Shown here one piece after another: positions 23,036 through 37,174 of a stretch of 64,000 nt of DNA. The DNA comes from Patiria pectinifera. Taxonomy: Eukaryota; Echinodermata; Asteroidea; Valvatida; Asterinidae. Numbering within the stretch: the stretch's first letter is position 1; every line of letters begins with the position of its first letter. The notes beneath the pieces are model-generated. The model was not told the origin of the DNA. It searched no databases and saw nothing but the letters and a program-made list of their open reading frames with translations. Position numbers and translations under genes: made by a program. The DNA is taken from the NCBI GenBank assembly GCA_029964075.1, contig CM057142.1, forward strand, positions 32,552,392 through 32,616,391, in the 5' to 3' direction.

Positions 23036-26000
23036 TAAGATTACCAAGCAGTAAGGCCATCCATCTTAATTGTACAAATGCAGACTTACAGTAATATGCG
23101 AAGCAAAGGTGGTTATTAGATCCACCCACTCACATATACATGTATAATGAAATGTTGACTCCCTGCGGTCTTTGAAGCATAATTTTACTGTTCTGATTTG
23201 TCTACATAAAACTGTTCAACGCGCATTTAATAGGAAAAAAACAATCAATTTTCTTGATGCATGATGCAGACACTTTCACTATACACAACATGATATCTAT
23301 AAGTTTGCATTACATGTACATCTGTCGCAGCAATAGCTATACAAAAGTACAAATTTTCATTTACAAGTACAGGTACATAATAAAAAAAAAGATGCATGTT
23401 CAGTAGCAGTATAAAAATGGACTCTTGGGGTTTTTTTTTTGGCTTTTCCAAACAACTTCTGGAAAGTCCCTTTTTACTTAAAATGTTGCCTGGCACGGAG
23501 TACAGCTTGGAAAAGTTCTGCAGATACACGCGAAGTTGAAGAACCAGAATTTTGTTCACCGTTTTGTTCAGCATGTGCTGACCATTAGAAAAATGCCAAG
23601 TTGCATGAAATATATCTGGTTCTTACGTGTATTTGCAGATGTATCAAGAACCTCTTTAGGAGTTATACACTTCCCTTTGGGGGGGGGGCATGAATTCATG
23701 AGATGGAAAGATAAAGGAATGTTGTTTGAATACAGTTTGTGTGTGAGGCTTGATTTTGTGGCATGCACCTCATCGAAATGCTCTTATTTTTCACATCAAG
23801 CCCGTGGGAACGAGGGGTGCTGTGGGTGCTGCAGCACCCCCAACTTTTTGGATTGGGGTGCTGAAATATGCTTCAGCACCCCCTACTCCTGGGCAAAAAA
23901 AGTGTTCCAGCCAGCAGTGTTCAACGACGATGAAATTGCGCCGTTACGCTATACATTATGCTTGCTCTACAAATATCTCCTTTCTAGTTTTGCCGCAGCT
24001 ATAGCGCGGTGCTTCGAACGTCTAGCAAAAACACTGTAAAATATCAGGAGGAGGTATTTTCTAAATCTTCAGGCAGTGCAGAATCGATATGTCTCTCAAG
24101 GTATCTAAAATCATGACATTTCTATGATATTTCCGCCATGATGGAAGCTTTGACCGAAGCAATAACTTCGGCCATGACAATAGTGGCAAAGTTGATTATG
24201 CTTGCCAGGATTTTTTTTCATTCGATCTTTCAATAGGGGGAAATGTTCATACCTTTCCCCTGAAGGTTTTTCTTTTCATTTAAAAGTTCATTGACGTTGC
24301 TAGCATTCTGTACTCAACATTAACAAATAGCAAGGTGAACACACATCCCGAACCTAATAGGAGTGGGACGGGCTTTCATTGAAACTAGTCATGATTTACG
24401 CCAATTCCAGTGAAGTTTCGTTTTAATAAAAAAAGCTACTCATGTTTTACCCTTTGCAAGTTTTTCCTCTTAAAGACTCCGTAGACCGATAAATTCTTGC
24501 CTATAGCCCCAAACTTGCCATCTACCGATCACAAACATAAAGATGCATTTGGTCTTTTAGTCTTTTATATTTGCCATTCCCTGTAACAAACAAATAACAC
24601 TGCAAAATTAATTTTCCGGGGCCTTACAGCGGGCCCCTGGCATACATTGTACACGAAGGAATTTACTAAATGTAAGAAAGCAGCCTTGCAACAATAATAT
24701 TTAAATACGATACCATGCATAATGATACAATTCTTTTTCCAAAATTAAATGGAACCAAAAATGGAGATAAAACTACAGGGTTTTCCACTTTTCAGTACAG
24801 TTAAACGTTTTAAGAGCAACAGTATATTCTAAACAAAATAATGAAATAAATTGTCTTGATATTCTCAAAAAACTTTTACTAAAAAAGTCACATGAAAGTG
24901 GCCAGGAATCGCCTCAGATTGCACCACAGAGCATCCATATTCCAAATTAAGCCACGACGTACGCGTGTATAAAGGGCTTTCGCATTAATTTTGTCCGTCC
25001 TTTAGAAATTCCAGCACCCCCTGGCAAAAGTTTGTTCCAGCGGCAGTGAAGTAGGCAGCCTATTACCTCCACGATTCATGCGTATATGTACCGGTAGATC
25101 ATTGGTACAATTTGATATTTTCCAAAGGTCTTTGAATTGGGAGGTTGCAATGTTGCAAACATATGTTGCCAACCGCTCATCTTAATGTATACAGTCTAAA
25201 AATGGAAAGGTTATTCACGGATCTACTTTCAATGAAATTTCAATAAAAACATTCTAAATATGTATGCAAAATGTAGTCAAATTAGTTACATGTGCACGTA
25301 CCGGTACATGTACAGTGTATGGTACAAACTTTTCATATTGCAGCTTTACAAATGTACATTCACCAGAGCACATTATAATTTATAAGCAGACACCCAAATG
25401 TAAAGTCCATATATCCATGTACGGTACATGTCCATGCTCATCCTAGATCAATATTCTGTCTCATATTTCCCAATCGAATAAACACACCCAATGCCCCTTC
25501 AACAAAACACGTAGAGACGAGCCTAGAATATAAATGTACATGTAGTTCCCGAGAAACCCAGACAAATACAAACGCAGCGAAATTTGCTAAATGCTGTAAA
25601 ATGTCAACCACTATGAATGCCACTACGAGGGGGGGGTGGGGGTTGGAAAAAAAGAAACCCTATTCAAGGGAAGATTGCAGGCTCTAAAAATAGACGAGCC
25701 GCGGAGCCCGTTTTGGCCGATGGCCACTGACGTCAGATGGAGGAAGCTGCACCATTCCCTGTGTCTTCAAGTCTTATCCTTCCCTCCGTGCCCGGCTGTT
25801 TAATATCTTCAGGTCTCCCCTTAATGGATTCGGCCGCGGCTGGGAAATAAGGATTTGCAATTATCTCGCTTGTGGATCACCAACCGAGAAGGAGAAAGGG
25901 GGGGGGAGAGAGAGGGAGAGGGAGAAAAATGACGACGCAACACTGATGCAGTGAAATGACATCTTAAGATCCAGGATCTTCCCCGTGGATTTTTTTTGAG

Positions 26001-26524
26001 AACTCGTTCAGTCACAGATCCATATTTGGACATGTAGCTTCGTACTTTCGGCTCAAATTTGGAGAAATTGTTGAAAAGGACTGATACGTCATTTTCCAGA
26101 ATTCTAATAATTTTAACCTATTTATAAAGACTTGGTAAGATGAACTGCTGTGACTTAGAGGGTGTACAGGTACATGTACATGTATATCACACAGTATGTT
26201 GACATCAACCTATACATGTAGATGACACTGTTCAACATAATGACTGAAGTCACAGCCAGCACAGTACAGTGTACTAAAACCAGATGGAAAGAAGATAGAG
26301 CACACACGGATAACAGAATTCAATTTAGCCAACCTTCCCATATGAGTATTTCTTCGACTTTTTGTTCTTTTAGAGCGTAGCCAATCAATTGATTTCATTA
26401 TCAGCTCGGGTGTTTTTGTAGCAGCATGGATGCGTGAAATACACAATGGATGCTGTACGAACTGTGAAGAGTCTCTCTTCAAACCAAACTGAATTGATAT
26501 TGATTGCGCTACTCCTGAAGGGTT

Positions 26525-26701
26525 ATAGACCATTATCATGTTGTGGCCATTTGGATTTTTCCCATTCAAATCAACGTAACCAAAGCGAGGCTGGAAGGAA
26601 AAATAGTCTGGTTCCTTTTTTGAACAAAAACATTATCATTCAGTACTGTTATTGGTTACAAGGAACATGACTGAAATGGTGGCAGCATGATAAAGGTCTA
26701 T
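26525..26701. mobile_element. ATAGACCATTATCATG MITE, copy 1
   Basis: The ends ATAGACCATTATCATG and CATGATAAAGGTCTAT are inverted repeats, 177 bp apart overall. The interior matches 28919-29097 in the opposite orientation (AAGCGAGGCTG, AATAGTCTGGTTCCTTTTT). Confidence 0.82.
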
Positions 26702-26769
26702 TGCTGCAATAAGACACTTTCTCCTGACTGTTTTCCTGTGCTATTTTCGACTTTCGTCCATAAAAATAC

Positions 26770-27156
26770 GCTTCTTTTCTGAACTGCTTTTTTTTCTCGC
26801 AACACAAAAGTTATTCACTTTTGAATGAGATATTGCCCAAAAAAATCGGCCGATGTTTACTTATTGAATTATAACTTTACAATTTTGGTTATTGGTTGCC
26901 AGAGAATAATTACGCACTCGCAGGGTAGGCTGGTTCCCACCCCACAATCAGTATTAATAATGTATGGACCGGGAGCCAGTCTGCTCGCAAAGAGGATCTG
27001 TTTGCGCACAAAACAACACTTTCTTTCAGAGGGTTGCAGACGTCCAAAAAAAGGAGAAAAGGAGGTTTTTTGGCTGGAATAAAACAGTCAAGTTGAAAAT
27101 GTATTAACAGAAACAAACATTTAAATGTGTTGATGAGCACGGGGAGTGCAACTTTA
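26770..27156. repeat. Dispersed repeat, copy 2 (direct partner at 16535-16900)
   Basis: This copy matches the element next to PLCB4-like exon 2, in the same orientation, with an extra GAACAAACATTT-like stretch near 27110-27145. Confidence 0.75.
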
Positions 27157-27754
27157 AGCAAGTTTTCAACTTTCAAGGACCTTTTAAATATCTCTTCATT
27201 TGCTTCAATATTGTGATTAACTGACGTACGCATACATGCTGTTATTGAAAATGCTGTTATTGAAAATTTATCAAGAATATCACTGCAGAAAATTGTGCTT
27301 AAGAACTACCGGTAGGTTGGTTAGTTGGTGAGTTTGTGTCAACAAACAAATGTCATATTGAACAATGATAATCCTGTACACATCGAGAAAATATCTGACC
27401 CACACTGTTGCTAAAACTTACCAATACCTCAATAATTTATAAAAACAATTATTAATTAAACTTCAAAAGAAGTACTTAGATTGGTTTTCCTTCTCTAAGA
27501 TCCTCTTTAATTTGTTACTATTATTTTGGGGTTTATTTTTATTTGCTTTGGGGGAAAAAATGACACCATACTCCAATTGTTTTTGCTGATCGCAGTATAA
27601 TATTTGTTCTGACATTCTTATGTTGGTTTTCCTTCTCTATTCTCTTTGATTTGTTATTATTAATATTTTTTTCACCAAGTCATTAACGGGTGACATTTAC
27701 AACAACAAAAAAATTGGTTACACCACCACCCTTAAGTGGATTTTTATTATTTCT

Positions 27755-27783
27755 GTGAAAGACTTATACAAGTCTTTCACAGT
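27755..27783. repeat. Short perfect hairpin
   Basis: CTGTGAAAGACTT, a 3-base loop (ATA), and its complement CAAGTCTTTCACAG form a stem of about 12 bp. Confidence 0.75.
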
Positions 27784-28339
27784 CCTGGGATTTGTTTTTT
27801 AACTGCCCAATTTTCAAAGTAGCCTGACAACTCATTACTATTCATTCCTTGAGACCCCCATTGGTACTTTTCCCCATAAAGTCATGGAGTTGTATAAATA
27901 AACATCCATTCCCTAGCCCTACCTGTATATATGCTCAATACTCCTACGCATGCACGCTCCAAAATTATCCGATTTTCTGTCTGGCCATAATGAAGCATCA
28001 ATCAGCATGATATGACAATGTTTCTTCTATCCACGTTTCCTAGATGACCATGCCAAAATGTCAAGCATGGAAAGTCTCCACTAAACGTAGCATCCATTTT
28101 TTTTTTTCAGTGCATACAAAATGTGTAATTTATAGATTTGCAGTTTAAACACTCGGACAACAAATTCATTTCATCTACATTACTGTGGGCAAATCAATGC
28201 AGCTCAGTCAATGCATAACATGCTTTGAGCTTCTGGTGTACAAAAATGTACATGTACACAATACATTTAAACTTTACCATTGCAGACCAGTCTTCCGTAG
28301 ACGTCCATGATCATTACATGTACGTGCACTTCTAAAAAA

Positions 28340-28745
28340 AATATTTAAAATACTCACAACTCTCCAAGGTACATGTATTTGAGACACACATCAAATTAAA
28401 GCGTATTTCATCATCTTTCAAATTCTGTTCAATTTTTTGGGGGGTTAACCAATGACTTTGGGAGGAAATTCCCTCCAAAGATGATCATCACTAATAAAAA
28501 GTAGTTCTGAAGCCCATCGCCATTTTGAAAAAGAATGCCTACTCTCCATGGCAAAATAGAGCAATTTTAGGGCCCAATTTCATCCCAATTTTGCAGAAAT
28601 TTGAGCTCGCAGTCCTCTGCATGGCTTCCACCTATCTTTTTTTACAAATCCTCAAGTTCATGGCCCTCAAAATGCTCTAATATCGGAGAACTTGAGGGCA
28701 TGCAAATCGTCATTTGGCCGGCGTAGGCAATTTCGGGCCTATTTG
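28340..28745. repeat. Dispersed repeat, copy 2 (inverted relative to 12130-12540)
   Basis: This reverse-complement partner of 12130-12540 covers about 400 bp with moderate divergence. It lies in PLCB4-like intron 1, whereas its partner is in intron 2. Confidence 0.7.
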
Positions 28746-28918
28746 CTGCCCTTACATGAGGGCAATTCCACACTAATGGGCCCAAAAGTGTGACATTTGA
28801 GAAGACCTTCAAGTTTTGATGATAAAACTATGATCTTGGTCTCTCAATTTTTGCCGTACACATTGCAAACTTCGAACAAACATCCTCACCTGCAACTGGT
28901 TTTTAGAAAATATAGTGG

Positions 28919-29097
28919 ATAGACCTTTATCATGCTGCCACCATTTAAGTCATATTCCCTGTATCCAATAACAGTACTGAGTGATAATGTTTTTTGTGCA
29001 AAAAGGAACCAGACTATTTTTCCTCACAGCCTCGCTTTGGTTACATGTAGGTTGATTGAATGGGAAAATCCAAATGGCCGCAACATGATAATGGCCT
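28919..29097. mobile_element. ATAGACCATTATCATG MITE, copy 2 (inverted)
   Basis: It starts ATAGACCTTTATCATG and ends CATGATAATGGCC. It is the reverse complement of copy 1, with the right end somewhat eroded. Confidence 0.8.
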
Positions 29098-29946
29098 GGG
29101 CAACAACACATGCGTCTCTATTTCTCCCATGCAACACCGCATGTACCGCCGTGTGCGCCATATAGCCTACGCAAGCATGTCAGACTGTTTTGCATGCATG
29201 TCGGATATATGTAAATCACAGAGTATGACTGGTCAAAACACAAAGTTGCTGGGCATTTATGGATGGGTCTAGTATCACTGCAGCTCCACTGCATAACTGA
29301 TTCACCTGATGTACTTTTTAAGCAGAATTCCCGCTCAGCCGGGGATTCTTAGCAAAAGCTTGACTCCCCAGTTGAGAGATCTCTCGCTTGATTATCTTCA
29401 ATCAAGGTGCATTACCTGTAACCACGGCAATGTCATGAATCATTGTATTTCTCATACTTCACGGTGAAGCCTAGCGCTGCAGGAACAGATTTTCACAGCC
29501 ACGGAGCTTGGGAGATTCTGGTTAATCTCAGATTTTGAAATACAGTACAAGCCAAGTACGGTATGAGAACAATTACTAATATGTACCAGTAGCCTACCGG
29601 GGCCCGGTATACAAGGGGAAATCAGAGATGCCGAATTAAAAATCATGTAGGCATATTGGGAATCAATTTTGATTCCGTTCAGAAGTCACGATTCTGTTCA
29701 GAATCAATTTCAAATTTACCTGGGAACAAACGATGAGGAAAAACTAAGTGAACCACAAATGTGAAGTAATTAAAGGTGTATAGGCTGGTTCATATACTGT
29801 CACTCATACGGTATGGTCTTCACAATGGGCCAGGTTTAGCCCATTCATTAACCATCCAATTCAATGTATACATTCTGTGCCAAGTAGTCCTTTCAGTCAA
29901 AATCAATCAAGTGACTATTTTCAACAGCTAAGAATTCCCAGCCCAC

Positions 29947-30075
29947 ATAATAATAATAATAATAAGTTAAAATTTATATACCGGTAGCGCCCGTCTATGA
30001 AAAATCATGCTCCTAGGCGCTTTCCATATATGTAAAAAAAAAGTTAAGACACAGAATAAAAATACAATGAAGTGT
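29947..30075 (-). mobile_element. LINE/SINE-type 3' tail, minus strand
   Basis: On the minus strand it reads AAGCGCCTAGGAGCATG, then GGGCGCTACCGGTATATAAA, then an (ATT)n run. This is the same kind of tail as at 1340-1418. I see no coding part attached. Confidence 0.5.
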
Positions 30076-30804
30076 ATACTTAAAAAGATTTAAACCCGGT
30101 TCATAACCCACACAGATAAAAATACAATATCATAAAGCAAGATTGACTAACCGTGACTGTTCATATACTTCAATACAGCTTTTGATAAGCCAGCCGTGCC
30201 CACAATTAACTTGCCTGCTTTAGTCTGTTCATGGTCTGTTGACTGAGTGTGACTAGTCACAGTGCTTGCTGGGCATATGATCTGACTGCTGGTGACTAGC
30301 CTTTGGTAAAAGTATAACAGGGAAAGTGGATGGAAATTTCGACCGTCTGTAACTGTTTAAATAGCAGGAGGGTTAATTGGCATTAAAGGAATTCCTATAT
30401 GACAGCACTGCCCGGTTCAAGTGACAGTCAGCGATCGAGTCAGTCAGTAGACCAGCAAACATGTACAGTCATGATTCCGAGTCCAAGCTGAAGTTTTTTT
30501 CTTGCATTTAGAGTTGCCTACATGTAGGGCCTACACCTACGTGTAATGTGCACAAATCCATCTTGCGGGAGGGGAATACTTAATGCGCATTACTGCATGA
30601 TGGAAATGGCAACACTTAGTGTCTGTCAACAATTGTTATGTTTTGCATTTTGACAGCTCCTTGTATTTTTATGCACAGTGTCCTTTACTTACATGTGACA
30701 CATGCACATTATTCGCAGCCAAGGTTGTTTGAGTCTACATGTGATTAATTTCATAGCACATCACATCGCGTTCACGTTCTAATGAGTGCCAAAAAAAAAT
30801 AATA

Positions 30805-31039
30805 GTTCTGCTTCCGGTTACCCTACCTATGTACCCTATTTTGACAGCCCCTACCATAATTTTTTTGGGGAAAAACGAGGGAAAAAACCTGAAAACCATC
30901 AGTTAGTATCTTTTACCCTTTAATACACGCAGACACCTCCATAAGATCGTACACAACAAAAATTGCCAAAAAACTAATTCCCTACATACCTACACTGTAC
31001 CCTATTTTCAAAAGCATATATGTTATCGGAAGCAGAACT
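30805..31039. mobile_element. GTTCTGCTTCCGGTTA MITE, copy 1
   Basis: The ends GTTCTGCTTCCGGTTA and TTATCGGAAGCAGAAC are inverted. The interior carries ACCCTATTTTGACAGCCCCT and CACGCAGACACCTCCAT, shared with 47204-47429. Confidence 0.82.
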
Positions 31040-31284
31040 CAAAGTGCTAAGGTCTGTCACGCAGTGACGCTCATGGCACTATACAACAAAAAACACAAAA
31101 CTTAGGCCAACAAATGCTTAGGCCTATTTAAATCAAACACATATAATTTGAAAATTAACATTAGATACAAGCCGAAGGGGAGATTGGAGTGGGAATATTG
31201 TTGAAAAGCTTACTTGGCATGACTCGGCATTGAATCGAAATCAAGATCCTGGAATATCGTTTCCTTGGAATATACATTGTACCG

Positions 31285-31380
31285 GAAGTGTTAAGCACCC
31301 TTCTTTAGATTTTGAGAATTTTTGTTGCTTCAAACGAAAAAAATGCACAAATGACAAATGATGTACCCTACCTTTAAAAT
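31285..31380. repeat. About 100-bp repeat, inverse partner at 41624-41735
   Basis: The reverse complement reads TTTAAAGGTAGGGTACATC, then CGTTTGAAGCAACAAA, then TCTAAAGAAGG. It matches 41624-41735 (TTTAAAGGTAGAATGGACC, CGTTTGAAACAACAAAGG, CTCTAAAGAAGGATGC). Confidence 0.65.
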
Positions 31381-34055
31381 TTACACCCCCTGGGTAAAAA
31401 AGCTAAATTTCCATCAACTAAGGCTTTATCTCCTTGTTACAAGATTAAATTTAAAAAAACTCAGAAAATTTCTCTTCCTAGGTTCACGACTCAATAAAGT
31501 TTACATCCTCATATCCTTGGCACTTCTCTTTCCATTCCACTGTCAACCTTGGCAATATCTAGAGTCCAAAAAGTCCTCTAGAGTTCCAGCTCTTACTCCG
31601 GTTTCCCCCCATCGGATTTCACTCTCCGGTAAAACGACCCAACCCTTCAGAAGCATTCCCAGGGGAAGGCAACGCCATTGTTGTGAGTTGCGTCCATGAT
31701 CCCTTCGCAGTCAATGAATGGAGTGAAAATGCGTAATGCCATCCCCCCGCCCGGTGCCCCGCACACAAAAGGGGTTTTTACTTGTACGTGTGTACACATA
31801 CACGCATACGGGAATCAACGCAATAATATTGCCTGCAGATGAAGCGTGAGGGATCGGCTTTTTTTTTTGTGTCTGGATGGATCACCGTATAAATATAAGG
31901 TGACAATGAGAAGTCTGTAATAATTAGAAGTAATTCAATTCTCCAACTTGGGCATCTGGCATGAAAACATCTGATACGTTACATGTATACATCGTGTACA
32001 GTAGTGTTGTAGACCTTTTTGTGGGTATGTCTTTTCATGAAATTAAATTTTGTCAGGTTATCCTTGGATCCAGGGGAAAATGTAAGTCAAAAAAGATACC
32101 CGTACATGTACAAGTGTATACATGTGTACATGTACTTAAACCACCTTCATGTACATTTATTCTAATTAGCTAACTAGCTAATTAGCTACTAAAGAACCGT
32201 TACTTTTAACTACGGTATTTACAATCTGTAGGTAAAAATGTATTCAGTTGGCCTCATGTGCATAAAACCTGAATATATTGTAGTGCACATATGTAAGTTG
32301 GACTGAAGTTTTCCACAAGCACAATAGAATCCCCCAAACAAACAAACATCATAACAAAACAAAACAAAATTAATGAGCAGCAGATGTAACAAAAAACTTA
32401 TTGCCAAACCAATAGGAGTTCATTTTGCTCACCCTTTTTTGTTGCAGTTTAGTCACTTAATTTCAAGGGATATTCTGTGAGAAAAAAAACACCCAAAATG
32501 ACTTTATAGAATAACAACACAGAGTTGACAGAAGACCTCTTTCAAATTTATGTACAGTACATTTTATGTACATGAGTTACCGTGGAATTGCACAATTACA
32601 TGTACACAGTACATTTGTGCATGAGTACATGTACATGTACCGGTATGTATCTCCTAGTCCCATATTTTCCCCGAATTTTAACCAATTCGCACCGGAATTA
32701 TTTTTGCCGAAAAATTCGATTTCAAAAAAAGGCAACATTTTCCAGCCAACTTTTGACATGTACATCATGTACAGCCACGTGCCACAAATACTGATTCGCA
32801 AGAGTCATTTCAACAGTATTTGTACGATATTTCTTGCCAAAACCTTGACGGCCGTGCACAGCTGGGTCTTTCTATTAATTTGGGGTCCACTTTTGTTCCT
32901 GTCCCTGTTACATCTGACATCTATGATTTAATGATTCTGATGCACTCCTGAATGCAGTCGTCCTCCAAGAGTGATAATGAACAGCAAACTACCTACCCAA
33001 TAAATAAAACATCATTTGAAGTCATTTTTAATGATACTTGAATGGCAAATCACAAAGTACCAAGGTAACAGGGACAGGAAAAATGTCACGCTTTGGACCC
33101 TAAATTTATAGAACGACCCAGCTGCCAATTCAAGATCAACACACGGTCCGCCTCCACAGACTTCACAGACTGTGTGTGTGTGTACAAAAGACATGAGGGA
33201 TTAGCGTCTTAAGACGTCATCGGGAGGCGAGTCGAGGCAATCTTGATGTTTTAACCTGTCAGCTGTGCCTGTGTATAAAAACAGCCAGTGCGTGTTATCG
33301 CGTCTTCCGACACGAACTGGTTAAGAGGGAACGATTAAATACGTTGATTAATTTTCAGCTCAACTGTACGTGTGTAGCATGTACATGTACCACAAGGCAG
33401 AAGTCAGCGAACCAGCCTGCCTATCCCTGGAGAATACACGGGTATCATAATAACAGGCCTCGCTGCAAGGCTTTCAGATAAACAGTCGGGAAATTAAATC
33501 TGATTGAATGGCTTTCATATTACCCAATGAACAGGCCCAACTTTCGACTTGAAAATATACATGTAGACCCTAATTCTTCTGAATGATTCCATCTAGTGTG
33601 TTTTTGCTTTTTGAAGGACAATAAGTGTTAGACTTGATCCAGTCATTTGGGGTGGAGTGGTTAACATGGTTAATGACTTGTGTGTGAGAGTTTGTTTCTG
33701 CATTCGATAAGCATGATTGGGGACGTTGAACAATAGAGGACGAATAGGGTCCCCAATTCCCGAGAGGTCCCCAATTTGGATTCGTGTACAAAACATATGG
33801 GAGATCTTCCTAAAAAGCTGAAGTACAAACAAAAGAGGGACAATAGGGGTCCCCGATTGCAGGCAAATACACGCTTGGGTGTGTGTGTGTTGGGGGGGGG
33901 GGGAGTGCATCGACCGAGTACAATATTATCCCAATTTAGATAATAATTTGCAAATTTATGATAATAAGTTGTAAAATCGAGACAGTGTCTAATATACACA
34001 ATCAATCAAGTGCGTGTATATCAACACAATATTTGATGGTCCAACAGAGTAGAAG

Positions 34056-34092
34056 TATGTACAATGTACACGTACATGTATGTACATTGTAC
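34056..34092. repeat. Palindrome built from GTACATGTAC words
   Basis: GTACAATGTACACGTACATG and GTATGTACATTGTAC form an imperfect palindrome. It is one of the clearer cases of the ACATGT/GTAC words that are scattered through the window. Confidence 0.7.
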
Positions 34093-34511
34093 AACTTTTT
34101 GTCTTTTCCCATATTATATAAACAGGGGAAAAATCATTCATGTACACTGTAATTTTTCAATAAGGCAGGGATACACTAACTTTAATTGTTAAATTATACC
34201 AGGGCCCAATTTCATGGCTTTGTTTACAATTAGCGAAAAAGCCAAGCTTACTCAGACAATTGTGCTTAGTTTGCATTTTGGCTGCTGCGCATGCGTACGG
34301 TACATCCCGTAACTAAGGATTCCGTGCTTACAGGGTCAGCACAGAATTTTTCTGCTAGCACAGTAAGCACAAAATTAGTGATTGTAAGCATGGAATTCTG
34401 TGGTTAGCAATTGTAATTTCATTGGTCTAGTACGGCCATGTGTCAAGTCAATATAAATAAATTACCCCATAGCATATATTGTACACTGCATTGCTAACAT
34501 ACCTGTATGTG

Positions 34512-34737
34512 TGATGCGATCAAGCTAAATGAGTCGTTTGTCGACCCTGGTCAAAAAAATTTATTACAGGTTTGAAAAGAGCACAATCTCAGCATTACTG
34601 CTGTCAAAACCGCATGCCTGTACCATCTCTAGTTCAAAATTATGGAAATCTGAACACCAAGAGATGTGATGAAGTGATTGGCCTGTATCTCCAAATAAAA
34701 ATTCCCGACAAACGACTCATTTAGCTTGATCGCATCA
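34512..34737. mobile_element. 226-bp MITE with 32-bp perfect inverted ends
   Basis: TGATGCGATCAAGCTAAATG (continuing AGTCGTTTGTCG) is the exact inverse of the last 32 bases, which end CTTGATCGCATCA. There is no second copy in the window. Perfect ends imply recent insertion. Confidence 0.9.
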
Positions 34738-37174
34738 TGTTGATCTCGTGTACATCGCGTTGCATCTGGCAGGAAAACTCATTGTAATCAAAAGGTTACA
34801 CTGCAGTGATTTAATTCCGGTAAATCTTGAATGAGTTAAAACCTTTATCTTTTTTGACTTATTGGCACAATGATAACAAAACTATTATTGACTGCTGCAA
34901 TGTGGGATATTGTTTTTAGCCTCCTCGGGGCGCAAATACATGTATACATGTACATGCACCCTCGGCTGGCATGTAGTTTGGTGTGCACAAGAAATAATTG
35001 CATACATTTTCTGTTTGTTTGTGTTTACATTTCCTCCGTATGGGACATGGGTCATCTCTGATGATCATTATTCAGTGCACACCGCCTCCTCAATATGTGC
35101 TCTCCCAGAAATTGGATCAGTAAGTGATATTGAAACCCCTTATTTACTCGGAGGTGTGGGTGTTCATGAAGACAGGAAGTGATGTGTGAGAGGATTTCCA
35201 ATTTCTGAAACTCCATCCATTTGTCCCTAAAACTAAGCAATTAACCACACAGGCTGATTTCCAAGTTTTTTATTCAATTTTTTTTTACTAACTGTTATAA
35301 AAAGGTAATGGACACCATTTGTAAAAAAAGAAGAAGTGTTTTTGCCAATTCAAGGAACAGCTAAAAATAAATTAAGCCTGAAGCAGCTTACTAAATCGAA
35401 ATTTCAACTACATGTAAGTACAGATATCCTACCTTTTGAGAAAACCATGAAAATGCATCTTCATTTTTCCCAGCCCGAAAGCGTTTGCATTGAAATCGAG
35501 ATGGTGGTGCTACGCATCATGAGGAAATGATGGAAATTCCTCTTTTCAAAAAAATGACAGTATATTACCCGTAAGCGTAATGATTTCACAGGATGCTCGA
35601 TCCTATAAGGCCAAACAAAGTTAGGGTCACCTGACCGACCCTATTGAAAACAATCAAATGCAACCCCACAGAATTTTATTGGTTATTTGGGAACAAATAT
35701 TACCATACCGACTTCCGATCAAAATTGGTCAAAATCACAGACCGCCAGAACAATTTTATAGGCATTTATCGGCAAGTGATTTTTTTCTTTCTGTTATTAT
35801 CCCAAAGAAAACATCGTGGTCTAACATCAGTTTGCGTGTACACTGTACTTTAAAAATACGTACATGTACGATGTACCAAGACCGCTTATGTCCTTCATAA
35901 TGTAATCGCCATTGCAACGCCGTCCAAAGCACGTCTTTTGTGGCTTCCGTTTGGGTTCTCATGCACGTGCACGAAAGACTGCAATTTGCTCTAGACATCG
36001 GAGAATGAGACATTTTCCAAAAACAAAAAGGAAATTTCTGCAAGTGAAATCTCAAAATGACATTCAGGGAATTCTTTGTGAAAAACCATGGGAAACTATT
36101 TTTCAATTGATCATCCCAAAACACTTTGATTGGGGAACACTTAAAAAAAATTAGCCTTGTCTGCATTTTATGTCCAAAAAAGCATAATTACACCGTAGAT
36201 AACGTTTCTTGTTTTAGTAATGCACCTGCAGTTAAAACTTAACGCTGTAATAGTTTCATGGTATACATTTCCTCGTGATTATTATTTTTTCTTCCCCGGC
36301 GAGAAATATGATTCAACAGTCTTGGCCCAGCCATTTGTAAAAAAATTTTTTTATTGACATGGACCCAATGGAATTCCCATTAGACGAACCCACCAGAGAG
36401 AGATAGCCATGGTACTTTTAAAACCTTCGCGTAGCACTCAGGCATTTCTCAACATGCTTATTCTAGCGAGCAACGGGAGATACAAAAAAACATTCCACCG
36501 ACCTGGCTAGAAACGTGTTCTGAATACATTCCGATAATTCCAAACACGTGAGGACTGACAGACTGTTCTTACAAAAGAAACACATTTGTTTGTCTGCACT
36601 CTCTTCTGCGCAATGCATCCTATCCGTCACTTAATGGATTAAGACGGAATTGATTGAACAAAATGTACAATTTCTAATTCAATGTAGATTATTTTCTCAT
36701 TACATTCAGTGAACATGCCCATATAACTCCTCATGTAAATGTGCATCCAAATCTGCAGGGAAGCATTATACATGTAGGCGTAGGCCCTATACAATGTATA
36801 GCATGTCTATGTAAATGTACATCAATGTACATGTGCTCCTTTCTCCTTTCTCGATATTAGAAACGGTGTGTGTACGGGATACGTACATGTACATGTACAC
36901 GCTAACCATTTTGCATGGTTACATTACATCTGGCACACTATTTGCAATGTTCATTTCACATCAAAGTGTTAAGATGTATGGATGTACATGTATATAGGTG
37001 GCTTTGGTGAAATAATTTTACCGCACAAAATAGTGATACAACTAGCTATTTTTTCTGAGCCGCATAACGTTATGTATGTCCTGCACTAATGGTTTTTATG
37101 GTAAGACGTGCATGGACATGAAAAGATACCTAGTAAGATATTTTTTGTACGTACATGTATGTATCCATGCGTTT

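Noticed and set aside
23536-24039. Plus-strand open frame of 167 codons
   Set aside because: Its middle is a repeat-like stretch with inverted GGTGCTGCAGCACCCCC words, and part of the same theme recurs at about 25013. No protein family features.
33880-33905. GT repeat plus G run as a CRISPR-like or regulatory array
   Set aside because: It is an ordinary microsatellite (GTGTGTGTGTTGGGG); no spacer structure.
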